Shown one piece after another: positions 12,435-15,378 of a stretch of DNA of 15,378 nt. The first letter of the stretch is position 1; the number at the start of each line of letters is the position of its first letter. The DNA comes from Treponema sp. (GTDB lineage: Bacteria > Spirochaetota > Spirochaetia > Treponematales > Breznakiellaceae): assembly GCA_031273835.1 (NCBI GenBank), contig JAISRD010000134.1, positions 1 to 15,378 on the forward strand, written 5' to 3'. The notes beneath the pieces were generated by a model that saw only the letters and a list, made by a program, of their open reading frames with translations, was not told the DNA's origin and did no database searches. A program made the position numbers and the translations under genes.

Positions 12435-12947
12435 ATGAAAAAAACGGTGCTGTGTCTTTTTCTTTTTACCCTAACCCTGCCCCTGTTTTCATCAGGTTTT
12501 GAACTGACCGACCTTGAAAGGCGGATTATCAGGGCTAATCCCGCTGAAATGGCCGTTTTGGTTATGAACAGCGGCCTTGAAAGTCAATTCCGGGCAATAT
12601 ACCAGCGCTATGAGGATGAAGATGACGAACTTGAAAATGTGTACGCCGCTTACCGCAGGGAAAACCCCCAGGCCGTCAAAGAAGAACTCCAGTTGATGAT
12701 ACTCAAGGTTGGGATGATCACCGCCCTGGGAAGCGGCGATCTGGAACTGGTATTAAACGGGCTGGAAATTATTGAATTCTGCATAGGTTTTTCGGCGATG
12801 ATTGAATTCGCCGAAGGTGAAGCGGCGGGCAGCGAAGAATTGGATTTCCTTATAAAAAACAGGTATATGCAGGACTGCGTTTCCTTTGCCAAATCTTTTG
12901 ATTCCGATGCGTTTATGGCCCAAAGATTTCCGGGCTACGAGGAATAA
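12435..12947 (+). CDS. Secreted protein of unknown function
   Basis: 170 residues from the ATG at 12435, which has a strong ribosome-binding site (AGAGGAGG, 12422-12429). A signal peptide is clear (MKKTVLCLFLFTLTLPLFSSG). The mature part is acidic and mostly helical (FELTDLERRIIRANPAEMAVLVMNSG, then YQRYEDEDDELENVYAAYRRE). Two Cys occur (IEFCIGF and MQDCVSF) that could form a disulfide. An in-frame TTG at 12390 would add 15 residues in front of the signal, but it overlaps the promoter region and is rejected. No family is recognised. It is divergent from the glucosaminidase lipoprotein and followed by radC. Confidence 0.8.
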   Translation: MKKTVLCLFLFTLTLPLFSSGFELTDLERRIIRANPAEMAVLVMNSGLESQFRAIYQRYEDEDDELENVYAAYRRENPQAVKEELQLMILKVGMITALGSGDLELVLNGLEIIEFCIGFSAMIEFAEGEAAGSEELDFLIKNRYMQDCVSFAKSFDSDAFMAQRFPGYEE

Positions 12948-12952
12948 TCAAC

Positions 12953-12978
12953 TCAGATTAAAGCATCAGATTAAAGCA
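12953..12978. repeat. Perfect 13-bp tandem duplication
   Basis: TCAGATTAAAGCA occurs twice in a row (12953-12965 and 12966-12978) in the 61-bp gap before radC. It is likely a slippage product or a repeated binding site, close to where a radC promoter would be expected. Confidence 0.85.
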
Positions 12979-13008
12979 ATAGAAGCCTTCGCGCCCTCTT
13001 AAGGGGGT

Positions 13009-13725
13009 ATGAGGGGATACGCTGATTATGTACGGGAGGACGCCGCGGGTTTCGCTCTCCTTTCCGATGAATCAAAACCCAGGGAACGGCTCCTAAAAGC
13101 GGGCCCGGAAGCCCTGTCCGACAGGGAATTGCTTGCCATCCTTCTTAATACGGGCATACGGGGAAAGAACGTGCTTTTCCTGGCGGACGAAGTGCTGGAA
13201 AAACTGGACCGGTCAAGGGATATTCCGCCGGTCAAGGAATTGGCCCTTATTACCGGCCTGGGCTGTTCCAAGGCCTGCGGCGTGGTTTCCATGCTGGAGC
13301 TGGGAAGGCGGCGCTGGGGGCGGCAGGAAGTAAAAATACGCTTTCCCCAGGACGCCTACAGGCTTGTAAGGCATTATGCGGACCGGCGGCAGGAACGGTT
13401 TATCTGTATTTCCCTTAACGGCGCCCACGAAGTCCTGGCGGTACGGGTGGTAACCGTGGGACTGGTGAACAGAACCATCGTTCATCCCCGGGAGGTTTTT
13501 TCAGACCCCATCCAGGACAGGGCCAGCGCGGTCTGTGTGGCCCATAACCACCCTTCGGGGAAGCTTAACCCCAGCAGGGAGGATGACGAGATCACCCGGC
13601 GGCTTAAGGACGCGGCGGAAATACTGGGTATACGCTTCCTGGATCACCTTATCTTTTCCGAAGACAGCTTTTACAGTTACAACCAGGCGGAGCGTTTCCA
13701 GGGGGGACAGCAGGACCTGTTATAA
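13009..13725 (+). CDS. radC: RadC family protein (JAMM domain)
   Basis: 238 residues. The N-terminal part (about 20-100) is the RadC helix-hairpin-helix region: KPRERLLKAGPEALSDRELL, then AILLNTGIRGKNV and LITGLGCSKACGVVSMLELGRR. The C-terminal JAMM/MPN domain carries the metal motif His179, His181 and Asp192 in HNHPSGKLNPSREDD. The historical link to DNA repair is disputed, and the actual role is not settled. The ATG at 13009 has a G-rich stretch (AGGGGG) only 1-2 nt upstream, so spacing is poor. No better in-frame start precedes the conserved PRERLL region. The C-terminal tail (YNQAERFQGGQQDLL) is slightly longer than usual. Confidence 0.95.
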   Translation: MRGYADYVREDAAGFALLSDESKPRERLLKAGPEALSDRELLAILLNTGIRGKNVLFLADEVLEKLDRSRDIPPVKELALITGLGCSKACGVVSMLELGRRRWGRQEVKIRFPQDAYRLVRHYADRRQERFICISLNGAHEVLAVRVVTVGLVNRTIVHPREVFSDPIQDRASAVCVAHNHPSGKLNPSREDDEITRRLKDAAEILGIRFLDHLIFSEDSFYSYNQAERFQGGQQDLL

Positions 13726-13752
13726 ATTACCGCTATAAACTAGACTCAAAGG

Positions 13753-15141
13753 ATGATCAGTAACGTTAACGCGGCGGATCAGCTCGGAACCAAGCCGCTG
13801 GGCCCCCTTTTACTCCGCTTTTCAATTCCAGCCGTTATGGGGATGATAGTCAACGCCCTGTACAATGTGGTGGACCGTATGTGGGTCGGCAGGGGGGTTA
13901 ATGAGATTGCCCTGGGGGGCCTTTCCCTGATTATGCCCATGATGACCATAGCCATGGCCTTTGCCATGCTCTTCGGCATCGGCTCGGCAAACCTGATATC
14001 CATGCGGCTGGGCCAGAACCGCCGGAAAGAGGCGGAAAACGCCCTGAACCACTGTTTTTTCCTCCTTATCGCGGCGGGGCTTCTCCTTATGATTGTCGGC
14101 CTGGTCTTTATGGATCCCATACTTTCCGTTTTAGCCGAGGCGGAAAGCGCCGCCATATCCTACGCCCGGGATTACTTTAGAATCATCCTCTTCGGCTCGG
14201 TTTTTAGTATTGTGGGCTTCGGTTTTTCCCATTGTACCAGGGCCCAGGGTTTTCCCATGATCACGATGATCAGCATGTTTATCGGGGCGGGGCTGAATAT
14301 GATCCTGGACCCTGTCTTTATCATCGGTTTTGGCTGGGGCGTTGAAGGCGCCGCCTGGGCGACGATTATCTCCCAGCTTGTCTCGGCGGTCTGGATACTC
14401 GCGTTCAATTTCGGCAAAAAAGCGGTCATACGGCTGCGTTTCCGTAAGTTTACCCCTTCCCTGAGTACCGTGCTGAACATCATGGCCTTCGGTTCCTCCC
14501 AGTTTCTGCTCCAGTTTGTCATGTCGGTGGTCCAGTTTTTGTTCAATAAGAGCATGGGCTGGTACGCCCCCGCCGTCCTGGGACCGGGGGGCGGGGACAT
14601 AGCCAGGGCGGGTTTAAATATCAATATGTCCATTATCATGCTCTTTTTGATGCCCATCTTCGGTATCAACCAGGGTGCCCAGCCCATATTGGGCTACAAC
14701 TACGGGGCGAAAAAATTCGGCCGGGTAAGGGCGGCCTATCTGCTTGCTGCGGGGGGGGCCACGGCCATCTGTATTCTGGGCTTCGCCCTGGGGGAACTTT
14801 TTCCCAGGGAACTGGTGAGCATATTCGCCCCCAACGGGAGCGACGGGCTGTACCGTTTTTCCGTATTTTCCATGAGGGTGATAATGATCACCTTCCCGGT
14901 AAACGGTTTCCAGATTGTTTCAACCAACCTCTTTGTGGTTACCGGAAGGCCCGGGATATCGATTTTTCTCTCGATGCTCCGTCAGTTTATCGCCCTTATA
15001 CCCTGTATCCTTATTTTCGGATGGTTCTGGGGATTGTGGGGCGTGGTGGCCGCCACGCCGGTGGCCGACGGATTTGCCTTTATCTGTACGGGTATAATGA
15101 TCTTTTTAGAGATGCGCAGGTTAAAGGATAAGAAATTATAA
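13753..15141 (+). CDS. MATE family multidrug efflux transporter
   Basis: 462 residues and about 12 predicted transmembrane helices in two homologous halves, the normal MATE size. Characteristic segments include LLLRFSIPAVMGMIVNALYNVVDRMWVGR near the N-terminus, FGIGSANLISMRLGQNRRKEAENAL, GAGLNMILDPVFIIGFGWGVEGAAWATIISQ, and in the second half MPIFGINQGAQPILGYNYGAKKFGRV. It probably exports drugs or cations by Na+ or H+ antiport; substrate not predictable. The ATG at 13753 is directly preceded by AAAGG with no spacing. Two TATAAA boxes (13721-13726 and 13734-13739) lie in the 27-bp gap after radC. An orphan tRNA 3' end begins 6 bp after its stop. Confidence 0.95.
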   Translation: MISNVNAADQLGTKPLGPLLLRFSIPAVMGMIVNALYNVVDRMWVGRGVNEIALGGLSLIMPMMTIAMAFAMLFGIGSANLISMRLGQNRRKEAENALNHCFFLLIAAGLLLMIVGLVFMDPILSVLAEAESAAISYARDYFRIILFGSVFSIVGFGFSHCTRAQGFPMITMISMFIGAGLNMILDPVFIIGFGWGVEGAAWATIISQLVSAVWILAFNFGKKAVIRLRFRKFTPSLSTVLNIMAFGSSQFLLQFVMSVVQFLFNKSMGWYAPAVLGPGGGDIARAGLNINMSIIMLFLMPIFGINQGAQPILGYNYGAKKFGRVRAAYLLAAGGATAICILGFALGELFPRELVSIFAPNGSDGLYRFSVFSMRVIMITFPVNGFQIVSTNLFVVTGRPGISIFLSMLRQFIALIPCILIFGWFWGLWGVVAATPVADGFAFICTGIMIFLEMRRLKDKKL

Positions 15142-15146
15142 GAATT

Positions 15147-15171
15147 TGCCGGGGACGGGAGTTGAACCCGA
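15147..15171 (-). other. tRNA 3'-end fragment, putative attachment site
   Basis: On the minus strand this reads as a T-arm (CGGG, loop TTCAACT, CCCG) followed by acceptor strand CCCCGGC and discriminator A. The corresponding 5' half would begin GCCGGGG, typical of bacterial tRNA-Leu, but neither that nor an anticodon arm is present to the right; the sequence instead turns AT-rich at 15172. An encoded CCA is absent. A 3' remnant of this kind is what integration of an element into a tRNA gene leaves at the far end. The T-arm hairpin followed by T-rich sequence might also act as a weak terminator for the MATE gene. Confidence 0.65.
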
Positions 15172-15226
15172 GTTATTTTTGTATTTCTTTATTGTGCAAG
15201 GAATTATTTAATCTTGTTCCCGTAAT

Positions 15227-15244
15227 GCACCCATAGAGCACCCA
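15227..15244. repeat. Phased direct repeats near the putative att site
   Basis: GCACCCA occurs at 15227-15233 and 15238-15244, an 11-bp period or about one helical turn. It lies about 55 bp inside the tRNA fragment border. Such repeats resemble arm-type integrase or excisionase binding sites; no integrase gene is visible in the window. Confidence 0.45.
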
Positions 15245-15275
15245 AAAACCAGAGGGAAACCGTGCCCGGAGGCCA

Positions 15276-15294
15276 GCCCCGGGCCAGGCGGGGC
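15276..15294 (-). terminator. Hairpin directly after the right-edge gene
   Basis: GCCCCG (15276-15281) and CGGGGC (15289-15294) form a perfect 6-bp stem with a 7-nt loop, touching the minus-strand stop codon at 15295-15297. No T-run follows on the minus strand, so terminator activity is uncertain. Confidence 0.4.
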
Positions 15295-15378
15295 TTACTT
15301 TTCAATGTCCCTGACGTGATCCAGCGCAAGCCGCAACGCGTCAATCGAGCCGTCAACGAAGCCCCGGATGTAATCCGC
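15295..15378 (-). CDS. C-terminal end of an unknown gene, truncated by the window
   Basis: The last 27 codons of a minus-strand frame, ending in TAA and open to the right edge. It reads ADYIRGFVDGSIDALRLALD, then HVRDIEK, an amphipathic helical end. It is too short for a family call. It lies on the element side of the tRNA fragment, so it is probably cargo of the integrated element. A hairpin follows its stop codon. Confidence 0.6.
   Translation of the reverse strand, partial: ADYIRGFVDGSIDALRLALDHVRDIEK

Noticed and set aside
15142..15294. A complete tRNA or a tmRNA gene at the right edge
   Set aside because: Only the T-arm and 3' acceptor strand are present. No D-arm, anticodon arm or matching 5' acceptor strand (GCCGGGG) is found in the neighbouring sequence to the right.
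1..15378. CRISPR array, insertion sequence, restriction-modification or other defence genes
   Set aside because: No regularly spaced repeats, transposase motifs or defence-family proteins were seen. The only mobile-element signals are the tRNA-fragment border and short palindromes.

Overview
The window looks like chromosomal DNA of a spirochaete, most likely a Treponema-type, termite-gut-like lineage. This is inferred from gene content: chemoreceptor, PilZ and HD-GYP signalling genes, a BspA-like leucine-rich-repeat remnant with a spirochaete-style C-terminal tail, and a TTG-started infC followed by a coiled-coil gene and zapA. The DNA is moderately GC-rich and gene-dense. No rRNA, CRISPR array or intact tRNA is visible.

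Left part, plus strand (1-2718): a possible minus-strand membrane gene runs off the left edge. Diverging from it is a two-gene signalling unit, a dCache/HAMP methyl-accepting chemotaxis protein followed by a small PilZ-domain protein. Together they suggest chemotaxis coupled to c-di-GMP.

Central housekeeping operon, plus strand (2719-6466): a near-consensus promoter (TGGACA-17-TATAAT) precedes infC-rpmI-rplT. The operon continues almost without gaps into a coiled-coil protein, a ZapA-family division protein, type I mannose-6-phosphate isomerase and a UPF0178/YaiI protein. The last gene shares its stop-codon bases with the convergent gene.

Minus-strand block (6463-12367), read right to left: a GH73-type glucosaminidase lipoprotein; a decayed BspA-like LRR fragment next to an imperfect palindromic repeat; a CNNM/CBS/CorC membrane protein; a secreted YD-repeat-like protein overlapping a 90-residue unknown protein and ending at a strong terminator; and a GAF/HD-GYP c-di-GMP phosphodiesterase with its own promoter. 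Several of these genes lack a Shine-Dalgarno sequence and have a -10 box directly before the ATG, suggesting leaderless mRNAs.

Right part, plus strand (12435-15141): a small secreted protein of unknown function, RadC, and a MATE-family efflux transporter.

Right edge (15142-15378): directly after the MATE gene lies an orphan 3' end of a tRNA (T-arm plus acceptor strand, Leu-like), then AT-rich DNA with helically phased direct repeats and the C-terminus of an unrelated minus-strand gene. This is best read as the attachment-site border of an integrated element extending to the right. The other unusual theme is perfect or near-perfect inverted repeats inside coding sequence, in low-complexity linkers of ManA, the YD-like protein and the GH73 lipoprotein.
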